Numbered from the stretch's first letter, positions 21,119 through 31,261 are shown. The stretch: 64,000 nt of DNA from Hyalella azteca (GCF_000764305.2 NW_025941704.1:33348-97347); one strand, 5' to 3'. Program-made: numbers and translations. The notes: generated by a model not told the origin, from the sequence alone.

Positions 21119-21328
21119 ATGTTTTATGAATCCTTTTATAAAGTGACTGATTCTCCTCCTTTAATGCCGTCGGAAAAGAAGTTAGTTACTCCCAACGGAG
21201 AATTAAAAGTTATAGGGAGAGTGACCTGTAAAACTTATAAAGGGACTGATTGTGTGGAAACTTTTTATGTATTGAGTTCTAATCATTTATCTTCTAATCT
21301 TTTAGGTAGGCAAGCCTCGGTACAATGA
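21119..21328 (+). pseudogene. Retroviral-type aspartic protease C-terminal fragment
   Basis: An ATG-initiated frame of 69 codons reads TPNGELKVIG, TYKGTDCVETFYVL and SNLLGRQASVQ, the C-terminal half of a gypsy-type protease. The catalytic DTG/DSG half is missing. It differs from the protease of family A, B and D copies, so it comes from another retroelement, and it is wedged between the two MULE copies. Confidence 0.5.
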
Positions 21329-21702
21329 GATACATTTTTTTCTGTGGACTGCTTCTCTTCTTCGAGTTGTTGGTCAGGCTTCATTTCCTTCTCTGTGTTT
21401 GAAGTTGCTGATTGTTTGATATTTTTGAGTGAAGAATCTGAGTGAAGAACTGAGAGAAGAATCACTCTGTTCATTTTCCTCAATAAGCATTAAGCACTTC
21501 TTTTGCCATTCCTTCTCCCGTTGCTGCGCTTGTGAAGTTTTTCGATCTATGGGCGAGATCGGGCGTTTAGTATATATTCCGTTTCGTCAACTAATTTTGG
21601 CAAAGGACCTTTCTTTCCAAATCTGCGTTTTTCTGTTCATTTAAGTATTTTACTAAGTTGCGAAGGGCACTTTTCGTTAATTATTGTTTTATCATTTAAA
21701 GC

Positions 21703-22466
21703 AATATTTACAGCTAGGATGTGGTAGCAAATTTTTTGAGCTTTGCAAGTACATTGCGGTGTAGGGAAGAGGTCAACACAGTTTTTTTTTGTTCATCAAT
21801 CTAACAACAATAACGTTTTCAAGGATTGCACGAACGTAATAGCCTTCTACCTTGCAATGTAAGAAGCCAAACCCAGTTTAGTCATTCGAGCTGCTCTCAC
21901 TTTTGGTTTCGTGTTTTTTTTATTCAATTCCAGAATTTTGTTATTAATTTTGCTCGTAATTTCCGTTGGTGTCACTACGTCGACCGGTAAATGAATCTCT
22001 TCTCGTTTCTAACGCCATCGCGAGGTCTTCGGCTTCAACTTGTATTCTCCCAGAGCAGCGCGACCCCGAAAAATTTTTCGTCGGTAAAAGTTCTGTATGA
22101 AGAACAAAACGAGCATCATGCCATCAATGGAAGACACTTAATTTTCGACCATCCTCTTGAGAACAGCATTGAGGCTCTCGGATGCGTTGTTAGTTACGCC
22201 GCTCCCCTCAACGATTCCATTCTTTCACATCGGACTTCAAATGATTCCAGCAGAGAACTGGAATCATCTCGGTAAAGATACTGGAGCGGCCCTACAAAAT
22301 TGCTGCTTCCGTCAGCGCAGAACACGACCTTATTCGAATTCATTTTTGGATACAACTCTTTCAAAACTGCAAAGGAATGTATATAAGTACCTATATTATC
22401 AGTCTGCTTATATCGCAAGTTAACAAGGAATTTAAAAGCAAAGAAAACACCACGTATATTCACCAT
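21703..22466 (-). pseudogene. MULE-type (Mutator-like) transposase, C-terminal half (copy 2)
   Basis: The minus strand reads, in order: KMNSNKVVFCADGSSNFVGPL, which may be the end of the catalytic region; GVTNNASESLNAVLKRMV, the conserved segment of MULE transposases just after it; a basic block; KVRAARMTKLGLASYIA; and, near 21830-21703, the SWIM zinc-finger region. In-frame stops (for example at VEN|stop and RWR|stop) show decay. It is probably the donor of the deleted copy at 20557-20950. Terminal repeats were not identified. Confidence 0.7.
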
Positions 22467-22480
22467 ATCGATATTGAAAA

Positions 22481-22507
22481 CGTTTCGGAGTCCAGCTCCA
22501 TCATCAG
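22481..22507 (-). ncRNA. Hammerhead-ribozyme-like catalytic core (Penelope-type)
   Basis: On the minus strand: CTGATGA at 22507-22501, helix II GGAG/CTCC (22499-22496 with 22490-22487) around CTGGA, then GAAA at 22486-22483. These are the invariant parts of a hammerhead ribozyme. It lies downstream of the Penelope GIY-YIG domain on the same strand, where Penelope-like elements are known to carry hammerheads. I could not find a convincing stem III/I partner and cleavage triplet, so activity is unproven. Confidence 0.45.
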
Positions 22508-22656
22508 TTCGAAAAACTAAAGATGAATAAAATCATATTATTAAATCAAAATTCTAAGACAGACATAAAACCTAAACAAGACCTAACATATCGAAAAAAA
22601 CACGACTCGATTGGAACAACTTAGTCCTATAGGGTACACGAAAAGAACATAAAAGA

Positions 22657-22995
22657 CTAGCGATTCACTATTTCCAGATTATATGAACTAAACGCATTAT
22701 TGAGACACGGTTTTCGTTTGAAGATATGTAGAGACTCCAATATTCTCAAATCCGAGCAGCCAGAAGTGGAACCGATCGAGTATCCTTAAAATCACTCTCA
22801 GTTATAGCCACGTCGCACTGTTCAGCATGGAGGCGCACGGAAGAATGATGAGGCTTGGGGAGAGGCAAGTTAGAACGATAGCTCCTGCCACGGTGTTCAG
22901 AAACCCGGATGTAGAAGTTACGCGACGTCATTCGAACGTACGCAAATGCACAGCGTGCACAACTAAACTCATAGACCAAGTTTGATTGGATCCGA
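22657..22995 (-). pseudogene. Penelope-like element GIY-YIG endonuclease domain, frameshifted
   Basis: Minus-strand frame with VYEFSCARC and AYVRMTSR (the GIY-YIG signature, with the usual Gly changed to Arg), then RVSEHRGRSYR and SSVRLHAEQC, as in the Penelope endonuclease C-terminus. It stops at 22746. After a one-base shift the typical ending LRILESLHIFKRKPCLN continues to a stop at 22657. The reverse transcriptase is absent (5' truncation). The hammerhead-like core and a terminal repeat follow at 22510-22390. Confidence 0.75.
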
Positions 22996-23048
22996 GCAGG
23001 AATAACGTTCTTATACCTGAAGAAAGAACCAATTTTGAAATTATTTAC

Positions 23049-23490
23049 TGTCCAATCTCCACTTTTCAGTGTGGTGTTGGATTATTTAATATATTGTCTA
23101 TCGTTGATGATGAATATAATATCTACCTGAAGGTTCTGGATCTATTATTGTCTTTGGGTATAGCAGGAGTGAAATGCAATTAATACAGAACAGTTTAATC
23201 ATAAATTGTAATTATACAATAGGCACTAGGAGTTTACAGTATTGATGAGAGGGATTGATACGGCCTGCTCGATAGAGAAGCTTATCGAGGGTCTGAGCGT
23301 AGGAATAAGGTGTGGACGCTCGATGGTCTCTCACTACAACTGATTGATGGATTGCTTGGAGAGCTATATGGGTCCACCCGCGTAGTGTCGCAAGATATGT
23401 ACGACAAGACGTACGACATTTAAAGCGTCACTGAGACTGACGTACGACATTTAAAGAGTCACCTTCGGTGACGGTGCATGAACACCTGAA
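23049..23490 (-). mobile_element. Gypsy family A LTR, minus orientation
   Basis: Matches 13957-14377 over its length, from TGTCC.A.TCCACTTTTCAG.GTG to AACACCTG. The polypurine tract beyond it is decayed (ACGTACCCCACTTGCGGC on the plus strand). Confidence 0.7.
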
Positions 23491-23880
23491 ACGTACCCCA
23501 CTTGCGGCTTGAAGCGTCCTCGCTTCAATAATGCTAATCATGAAGAACGTTAACAATATACGTTACGGTATTATTATTACGTTACATTAAATTTTAGGAA
23601 CAAGGCTCTAAACGACTTACATTTTTAAATTTTAGCAACTGACTACTAATTAGCAACTACTAATTAGCAATAACTACTAATTAGCAACTAGGAAACTACT
23701 TAATTATTAAAAATTATTAAAAGAATAATTAGAAAAAAACATAGACATTAGTTTCCGATTAATAAAACAAAATGTAATAGTCTTATTCACTAAGATTTTC
23801 TTTGAACTCTGGTTTGAGTGGATCAGTTCAAATTTTATTGTATGTTTACGTTACTTTACTTTTATTGGGCAATTTTCAAT
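23491..23880 (-). other. 3' UTR of gypsy family A (minus orientation)
   Basis: Homologous to 14390-14640 and, inverted, to 31740-32190 (for example TTTCCGATTA.TA..ACA and ACTCTGGTT.GAGTGGATCA). At 23880 the expected minus-strand env is replaced by plus-strand env, marking an inversion or recombination junction. A short tandem repeat of CTACTAATTAGCAA is at 23637-23690. Confidence 0.55.
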
Positions 23881-25331
23881 ATATAGCAGCAGCATATCAA
23901 TGGTGGAGAGTATAAGTATCGCGTCCGCTTCGCTGGCTGTAGGCACACGTACAGAAAGTGAGCCGCTCCTGCCGAAGCAACTCTACTCTACTGATGTTAA
24001 ATTGCTGGCTGATACGCTGGAAGCCCAGCGGAAACACACGCTCGTGCATTGGTTCCCAGAGATCCATATTGCGCGTGGTTCACTCACTGTCTTTCTATTG
24101 CTAGTAGTTCTTGGCATTTGCCTTGCTTTCTATTGCATGACCCGCCGGTCCCGGATGAGTAGTGTGACTAATGCGTTGCCACATGTCGAGCATATAGTGC
24201 TTGAGGGTACGTACACAGTGAAAGCAGGTTTGCCCGCGCGGGCAACCTGCTCCAACCTGCCACAAAAATGAACATAGGATCCTAATGTAAGTGTTCACAG
24301 TGAAAACCTGTATGAATAGGCTTCTGCCGACAACCTGCTTATACCTATTTACCGGAATGTACTGCACATTCTTATCTGCCTAACCTGCTTGGCATTTGGT
24401 CATTTTTTAATTAGTTATGCCTTTAAACCCTCCATTTTCTTTGTTTGCACTCAATTGGAGGGATTTTTGAGAGGTAATAACACATGATGAGCATCGGCAG
24501 TTATCAATTAATCACAGAGGTGTATGCTCGAACACCCATTTGGGACAAATGAAGTAAAGAGCACTATAACCGAATTGTAGTTGAGAAATTTGGGCTGACT
24601 TTGCCAAGAAGATGAACTGTGAAGGTAAGGGAACATTGGTTTAATTTTACTTTAACTGCATATAAAAAAATATAACTCAGTACTCACTGCAGCGAGTGAC
24701 AGAGAGCGCATTTTCTCGTCGACGAAAACTTGAGGTCACGGACGGACGGACAGACAGACAGACAGACGGAGCACAATAGTGCATTTTTTCCATAAATGAG
24801 AAAATGCGCTAAAAAGACCTGATTTCTTCCTCTTGCGAACGGTTTTTTCCTCTCTAATGAAAAAGACCTGGTTTCTTCCAGCTGGTTTCCTGCTTCCACA
24901 GTGAACACCCTCTCGCGCTTGTTTCAGGCGCCAGCCTCAGCAGGTAACCAGCTCGCTGGCAACCTGCTTCCACTGTGTACGTACCCTGACTCGGTGACGT
25001 CGGTCTCAACTCAGCCTGTCATAAGCCAACCGATGCCATCGGTGGCTGTGCTTACTCTTTCTGAAACTGTGGATGATATTCCTAGACCTGCGGCTCCCGT
25101 GCCTCAATTCCCACGTGAATTGGGAAGGTCACTCTCTGGTCGTGCCAGAACAAGAGCCTCTTCCTCAAGATGGGGAAGGGATGTCACTCCGTTAAAAGTA
25201 TTGCTAAAAAGGGGTAAAGATGTAATTCCTCCAATACTAATTTTTGAAGGGGAATCGGATGTATCTCCACTCCGCGTGTTTGCCACGTTGGACTCGTCCA
25301 CTACATCAAATTTTAGGGAAATTCTCTAAAA
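23881..25331 (+). pseudogene. env: Gypsy family A env C-terminus (copy E3), split by a DNA transposon
   Basis: 23881-24204 encodes the membrane-proximal helix (HTLVHWFPEIH), transmembrane segment (VFLLLVVLGICLAFYCM), a basic stop-transfer CMTRRSR and the start of the tail. A 782-bp element interrupts it at 24205-24986. The same frame then resumes with DSVTSV and runs to TAA at 25329-25331, with DVTPLKVLLKRG and ESDVSPLRVF tail motifs. The ectodomain and fusion peptide are absent. Confidence 0.7.
24205..24986. mobile_element. Non-autonomous DNA transposon with about 30-bp inverted ends and subterminal repeats
   Basis: Left end GGGTACGTACACAGTGAAAG is the reverse complement, with one mismatch, of the right end. 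TGA is duplicated on both sides (24202-24204 and 24987-24989), and removing the element rejoins the env frame as in the copy at 30.9 kb. AGCAGGTT/AACCTGCTTCCAC motifs recur several times near both ends. A (GGAC/AGAC)n run lies at 24738-24768. The 3-bp duplication fits PIF/Harbinger or CMC-type elements; no transposase is present. Confidence 0.75.
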
Positions 25332-25572
25332 TCAGATTCGGATTTTGTATCCGACTGAAATTTTCATTATTGTGAATTAAATTTTATTTTTCAGTACACT
25401 TATTAATTACATTAAATTGTTACTAATAATTAATTAAAATGGTTTTAATTAAGTAATTGGGCTTGATAATGTAAACATTCATTCAAATGAAACTCACCAT
25501 AAACGCAATTACGAAGATATTCAAAGTGTCAAATTAGGAGGCTATGAACTGACAAAATTTTTCCGCGAAAGT
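25332..25572. other. 3' noncoding sequence after env copy E3
   Basis: AT-rich and only weakly like the 3' UTR of the other family A copies. No feature. Confidence 0.35.
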
Positions 25573-26760
25573 GTGGATATGAAAGGAAATTCTGGAGCGC
25601 ACGATCAGCTAACAAATGTCGACGCAACAACTACCGACGCCCCAGCGGCCGACGCACCCTTCAAAACAATGAAGGAAATAAATGGCCATTATCTGGCCCA
25701 ATACCCCTTATTGCAATTTTGCATTAAAAAAACTTACAATTTTATTTCGAGCAAGAATGCCCAAAAATGAAAGTTTTCATGTCGAACACAACCGAACACC
25801 AACGACTGCTACAGGCCCTGAAGAACTTTGAGCCAAATTACGTATAACAATTCAGTGGCTTCAAGACAACGGATAGAAGTAAAGAAAGTACACGGATAAA
25901 GCCATCACATTCCTTTTACATCAATTGTGCGATAAAAGGGTGGGCATTGCATCAAAGAATAGTACATTTCGAAGGCCACGATGAAAATCCAAACATTATG
26001 AACCTTGTTCTATTAGAAAAACAATCCTCTGCACAGCCGCACCCTATAAATGAACGTGAAATGAAAAAATTAAAACGAACTGAAAGGGCTATGAAGGCCA
26101 GTGAACATGGTACCTTACATGTCTACTTTCATCAACGTGACAAAGATACGAGCGACTGTCGCGTGACGCAATACAAAAAATAGAGGAAAAACATCAAAAG
26201 AGCTCGTTACATGACCCAAAGCTAATGATCGACTTGTGTAAAAGAGAGCACGATGCATGCTGGAGACACTGAGAGCAAATGCGTTAAGGGGTGGATGCAA
26301 GAAATAAATCCTCAATCAAAAACCGTAATAATGCAGTGTGAAGGTGAGTTACTGGATGCTTTCGCCTAGTGGTTCATATGGACAGCACAGGTGGCTTTAT
26401 AAAAGGTAAACATGAAAAGCCGGTTCTGTATACGGCACTTGTATTTCAGCGAAATAATAACAAATCACCACTTACTGCAATAAGATAGCCTAGTCAACTG
26501 TACAACGAAGAGAAATTCCATACGATGATCAGAAAATTAAAATATATCTTCCAGAAGGTACATGGGCGTCCTTTAATTATTGATGCAATAGTAACCGACC
26601 ATAGCTACGCAAACATGAACGCTATAGTTTCTACATTCAATTTCGGCTCACTAAACGAATACTTGGACGATATATGGACAAAACATCTGTGTGACAATAT
26701 TAAACCTATTGCCAGGTTGTCTACCGTCACCTCTCACACTTGCTACAGCGGTTACTGCGT
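25573..26760 (+). pseudogene. DDE-type transposase relic (MULE-like or related orphan family)
   Basis: Successive open pieces in shifting frames: 25573-25770; 25740-25850 (KMKVFMSNTTEHQRLLQALK); 25947-26183 (HSFYINCAIKGWALHQRIVHF); then VHMDSTGGFIKG at about 26368 and KPVLYTALVFQ, followed by 26525-26760 with IVTDHSYANMNAIVSTFN and SLNEYLDDIW. HMDSTGG and VTDHS, each with an Asp after hydrophobic residues, look like the first and second catalytic Asp of a DDE transposase. Stops and frameshifts make it dead. No inverted ends were found. Confidence 0.5.
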
Positions 26761-26789
26761 CACCTTCTCTGACGTCACTGTTGTACGCC

Positions 26790-26823
26790 TATATAAGTTT
26801 CTCAAGCAGACCACCAGTCAGTC
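26790..26823 (+). promoter_or_regulatory. TATA plus initiator core promoter, copy 1
   Basis: TATATAAG at 26790-26797 is followed by TCAGTC at 26818-26823, placing the TATA box 30 nt before the initiator A. The sequence between (CTCAAGCAGACCACCAGTCAG) resembles that at 33091-33126, so both come from a related LTR-type promoter. Its downstream sequence (26835-26920) is duplicated at 27020-27165. Confidence 0.55.
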
Positions 26824-26935
26824 AAAGGGGCTTAAGGTGCTTATTATACACGAGGCGAGTGTTTTCGGTACAGTGCGCAGTGCGCCAGCGCCAGTGCGAC
26901 GTTGGGAGTTGTCGCATTCGCGTTTAATAAAGCCC

Positions 26936-27022
26936 CGTTCACAGTAGTGGCAACGACATGCGCTTTGAGTCGTTTGCTGCTGTGCCTCACCGCGCACAAC
27001 CGTTCACACTGCGTTTGTAAAA
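26936..27022 (+). mobile_element. PIF/Harbinger-type terminal repeat, isolated copy
   Basis: CCCGTTCACA.TAGTGGCAAC, then CGCTTTGAGTCGTTTGCTGC and CACCGCGCACAACC, match the termini at 27667 and 29172. It may be the left end of the outer element that contains the transposase piece at 27446. Confidence 0.6.
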
Positions 27023-27445
27023 AAGGTGCTTATACACAGGGCTAGTAGTTGCGTATATTGGTTGCGTCTACTACAGTTTTGCAGGCTGAGAGCCTATACA
27101 CGAGTATAGTGTTTTCGGTACACTGCGTGACTGCGCCTGCGTCAGTGCGACGTTGGGAGTTGTCGAGTAAGGGTGTGCATGGTGGAGTCATGCGAGAGCA
27201 AGACAGCAGTGCGCGCTACAGTGGGCGAGAGAGAAAGCGACACAGCGGTGCTCGGTATGACGGCCGGGCGGCTACTGAGCGCAATAGAGAATAGACTGCT
27301 TCAAAAACAACTCGAGTTTCCTTGCCTGCAATGAACCAGCTAGTTGCCTCTGAACACAAGCATCACAAATTTTTGTAGCATGGCCTAGTAGACGCAGCCA
27401 CGTGTACCAGTACCAGCTTGAGACCGCGCCTAGACATCAGTGAGG

Positions 27446-27670
27446 ATGGATGTTACCGGATTGGAGCTGTGGGCGGGAGCGCAGCCGTGCACCACCAATT
27501 TTAATTGCAAGCCGCGTCGCCGTATCTGGGTGAAGAAATGGTTGCAAAGAAGAGAAGAGAGAGGCTCACACAACCACATTTTCAAAGATTTATTGCTTGA
27601 AAATGCATCTGACTTTCAAAATTACACTAGACTGCCTGTGGAGTTGTTCGAGAGTCTTCTAAAGGCCCGT
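27446..27670 (+). pseudogene. PIF/Harbinger transposase, N-terminal fragment
   Basis: The frame reads RRRIWVKKWLQRREERGSHN, then LLLENASDFQNYTRLPVELFESLLK, which is the conserved N-terminal part of Harbinger transposases ahead of the DDE domain. The catalytic domain is missing, because another Harbinger terminus begins at 27667. A family A fragment (GCAGCCGTGCACCACC) lies just upstream at 27473-27500, with an AAG acceptor-like site before the RRRIW block. Confidence 0.65.
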
Positions 27671-28012
27671 TCACACTAGTGGCAACGACATGCGCTTTGA
27701 GTCGTTTGCTGCAGTGCCTCACCGCGCACAACCGTTCACACTACGTTTGTAAGCGATAGCTCGAGACCGCGCGCTTTGAACAGTAGTTGCCACCTAGATC
27801 TAAATAAAGTTACAATATTCGTACCAATATTATATCATTCTTTCAAATCGCTAAACGGTAATGCATAAATTGACAGGAGTAGCTAAAATCACAGAAACTA
27901 AACACGTCATGTAAAAGTAACTAACAGCATTTGAAATCTGAATGTCTTCATGGAGAGTAGACGTTGACTGACGAAGAGCATCGCTGTCATTGATGAACAT
28001 CAATGATGCAAA

Positions 28013-28276
28013 TCACCATTTTTTCGGTTTGTACACTTGGTCAGCACCTGCGCCAGATTTGGTTGATTCTCGTTTCAGCCTAATTTCACGATAGAATTGT
28101 GAACGCAACGTATGGATTTTCTTTCGAACTTCAGCAATGGTGACTTCTACACACAAGTTTCTTAAAGCTCCAACTATTTTTATCATAGCTTTGCAGAGGC
28201 GCTTTGCAGCCTCTGCATGCGCTTCTTGACCGATTGACGAGCTAGCGATTGACAGGGGCCATGCCTCATGAAACAC
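28013..28276 (-). pseudogene. MADF-domain protein of a Harbinger element
   Basis: About 87 codons without an ATG ahead of the recognisable part, reading VRKKIHTLRSQFYREIRLKR, then ESTKSGAGADQVYKPKKW. This is the MADF DNA-binding domain, typical of the second protein of Harbinger transposons, which binds the transposon ends with the transposase. The frame ends at the domain's C-terminal Trp block, so it is truncated. Opposite strand to the transposase fragment, as is common in these elements. Confidence 0.65.
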
Positions 28277-28319
28277 AAGCGCGGCACTTAGTAGATAGCT
28301 ATTAAGGAATTGATATCAC

Positions 28320-28550
28320 TTGTTTGCTTAAATCGCAAATTAACTAAGAATTTAAATTAGATTAAAAATTTGAATTAATTAATTAAAGAAATTCAATTCG
28401 TTCTGTGCTTTCAATGTATTAATTTGTGACTTCTGATTTGTGATTCTAGATTCTACGAACTGACGATGGAGCTCTGCCAAGGTCTCCGAAACGTTTTCTA
28501 TAAAGATATGAATTTGTGTGGACTATTCTTTGCTTTTAAATTTTTATTTA
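28320..28550 (+). mobile_element. Penelope-like terminal repeat with hammerhead-like core
   Basis: TGCTTAAATCGCAAATTAAC and CTTTGCTTTTAAATT match the minus-strand sequence around 22390-22490. At 28460-28491: CTGACGA, helix II GGAG/CTCC (28468-28471 with 28484-28487) and GAAA, all intact. It is inserted within the Harbinger element. No protein part remains. Confidence 0.5.
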
Positions 28551-29175
28551 GTAGATAGCTGTCAGTGGTCTAGGTAGTAAGGTTGATTGTGTACGCTGGT
28601 CCGGCACACCAAATGTCGACTAACACCACTCTCGTTTGGAGTCACTCTCTAGTAGAGCCTAATTGATCTTTATAGAGAAAATGAATGCCAATGGAGTGTT
28701 CGGTCAAATGACTACAAAAATCGAAATGCAAATGATGCATGTTATTTTGACGTGTTTAGTTAATGTGATTTTAGCAACTCCTGAAAATTTATGCATTACA
28801 GTTTAGCGATTTCAAAGGATGCTATAATATCGGTACGAATATTGGAACTCTTTATTTAGGAATAGACTATATTTTTTATAAACTGTATCTTTTTGAATGT
28901 GCTAGTTCTCTAACTATGATGCATATGCTAAATTCTCGTTTACAACTGGCATAGTGCGAAGAATGACGGACCGCAGCACACCCGAGAACAATGGCCCACC
29001 GCTCAAATTCGGTTGCATCCGTCCTCATTGAAGTCTAGGTGGCAACCAAGTGTTCAGAGCGCACGGTCTCAAACTACCGAGTACAAAAGTAGTGTGAACG
29101 GTTGTGCGCGGTGAGGCACTGCAGCAAACGACTCAAAGCGCATGTCGTTGCCACTAGTGTAAACGGGCCTTTAGA

Positions 29176-31261
29176 AGCCGGCCTAGTCGTCACAAAGCTG
29201 CATCCGATGCACCTGGTGAGTGGATCATCCATAATCAGCGTTGAACTCCCTGACCACTGTTTCTTGACTAACTCGGTCACGGAGATTTTGTCAATCATTG
29301 AGGAAGTGGTAAAGCGTGCTCGAGATCTTGTTCTCAATGTCGACGCTGCCCAGAAGGTAATCCTAAGTAAATACCTTTGTAAACTGTCGTTCTTGCTAGG
29401 TAAGGTGCTAGATGACCTTGATTTGGCTGATCGGTTGTTTCTAGGTACGAACTTTGGTTACCTCCCGCTTACAAACGATAGCGATCCTTCAGATCAATTG
29501 GGAACTTACTGGTCATCTGTCTTGAAGATCTCACTTAAATGCCCAGTTCGTAAAGTAAAGCGCGGTCTACTAGACATTGGAGGAGAGATACTTCATAACC
29601 TGTTTGGCGTCGCTAGAGACGGTGATATTACAGATGTGAGACGAGCGATGAACGCATTATTGTTAGAAGCGAAAACTGTACGTGCGCACGAGAAAAAGCT
29701 TAATAACATAGTTGTACAAACTCTCGACGCGGTTCACGAAGCTTCGATAGCCTTGATGCGAGAGGATGAGAAAGTTTCTGTGTTAGAAGATTTCGATATC
29801 TTCTGTACCATAATTTAGGATATTGTAATAACTTGCACCCATCTACTCTCAGTGAACGCTAACTTACGCATTGAAATGCGACTTTTGGATCTCGGCATTG
29901 TAGTGAATCTTGTTAACAAGGAACTTTTGAAAGAATATATTACAGCTGGCGTTCAAGCTAAATTAGGCGTGTTCCCCATGTCATTCAAGGAAATAGACGC
30001 GGACGTGGATGCGGCCTTGTCACTCCTAACGGTTGTCAAGTCCCCAACTCTTTACGTATACTTCGTCCACATTCCCTTTGTAGACAATTCTGATTATTTC
30101 ACCTTGGTGTCACTGCAAAAATTACCGATCCGCGTTCAGTTGTCGATGGATAATGCAACATCATTTAAGTGGCTTGCGCGAGTTCCTCATTTCTCGGCAT
30201 ATCGTAATGATTCCTTCCTTGAAATTGAGACCCTAGATTCATGCAAACGTACAGACCTTATTTATCTGTGTGAGCACTCGCTGAGCGCCTCACGGCCCAC
30301 GTCAAGCCCTTCATGTGTATTAGAGTTGTTATTGAATAACAGTCATGGACGATCATGCAGGTACGAACAATTAGATTCGTCAGTGGTAGAGTTTGGTGTG
30401 TTCTCCCGGAACATTTGGCATGTTGTATTCCTTTGCCCTTCACTAGTTAAAATTCATTGTTTGTATGAGAATGGTTCCGATGTTCGCCTCACGCGCATGG
30501 TTTCTGGTATTATGACTGTTCCAGCGCCTTGCTCCTTGATCAGCGCTAACGGTACGTATCGCACCAACAAGGCGGTGATTCTCCAAGCTCGTAATACTCA
30601 GGTGAAACTTATTCCCATGTTAAAACTACCAATTGTGCGAATCGAGCCCCACCAACTCACCCTCCATGTCGACCAATTGATAAACTCTACACGTAATGAT
30701 GCTAAACTGCTGAGTGATACGCTGCGCAGACACGCTAGTGCACTGGTTCCCTGAAATCCATATTTTGCACGGCTCACTCACCCTCCTTCTCTTACTGCTC
30801 GTCCTTGGCATTGCTCTCACTCTGTACTGCTTGACCCGCCGGTCACGCACGAGTGCGGTGGCTGGTGTGTTGCCTCACGTTGAGCGTATCGTGCTTGACT
30901 CGGTGACCTCGGTCGCGCCTCCTCCTGTCTCACACAACCCGATGCCCCAGTGGCTGCGGTTACTTCTGACGATCTTGCTCCTGTACCAGCTGATACGGAA
31001 TTTTCGGCTCCGGTGCCTCTGTCACACGCTGGTTGTGTCGGCACGAGCGCCTCTTCATCTCAGGGGGGAAGGGATGTAACGCCACTAGAGGCACTAATGA
31101 AACCAGGAAAACCTGCACATCTTCCTAAACGGACTCCAAAACAAAAGACGTGTGTCACTCCAACCCCCGTGCCTGTCACGCGGGAGACACCACCAAAATC
31201 TAGGGATGCCATCACCTTAGAGCCAGAATTCGAATCGGACTCAGGTCTCGAGTCTGACTAG
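29176..31261 (+). pseudogene. env: Errantivirus-like envelope, most complete copy (E4), with stop and frameshifts
   Basis: The N-terminus is cut off by the Harbinger element. From AGLVVTKLHP the frame runs through the N-terminal subunit and a furin-type site RKVKR, then the fusion-peptide segment GLLDIGGEILHNLFGVARDG characteristic of baculovirus F and insect errantivirus Env. Next come a heptad-rich helix and a full Cys-containing ectodomain (SPSCVLELL, CRYEQL, HCLYENGS, NGTYRTNKAV), the transmembrane segment (LLLLLLVLGIALTLYCL) and a Pro-rich tail ending at TAG 31259-31261. Defects are an in-frame TAG at 29816-29818 and frameshifts near 30720-30750 and 30940-30960. It supplies the ectodomain missing from copies E1 and E5. 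Confidence 0.8.

Larger units (their letters stand above)
27667..29172. mobile_element. PIF/Harbinger element with long terminal inverted repeats
   Basis: GGCCCGTTCACACTAGTGGC at 27669-27688 is inverted, with one change, at 29172. The inverted similarity continues inward with gaps for about 250 bp (for example ACAATATTCGTACCAATATT and ATGCATAAATT.ACAGGAGT). At the right the flanking TTA begins env sequence of copy E4, showing the target. The left flank is Harbinger transposase sequence, so the element is nested or rearranged. It carries a MADF-like ORF and a Penelope terminal piece. Confidence 0.65.

Noticed and set aside
27049..27294. 81-codon ORF between Harbinger pieces
   Set aside because: Covers a duplicated promoter-like block; low-complexity Arg/Ser composition without a domain.
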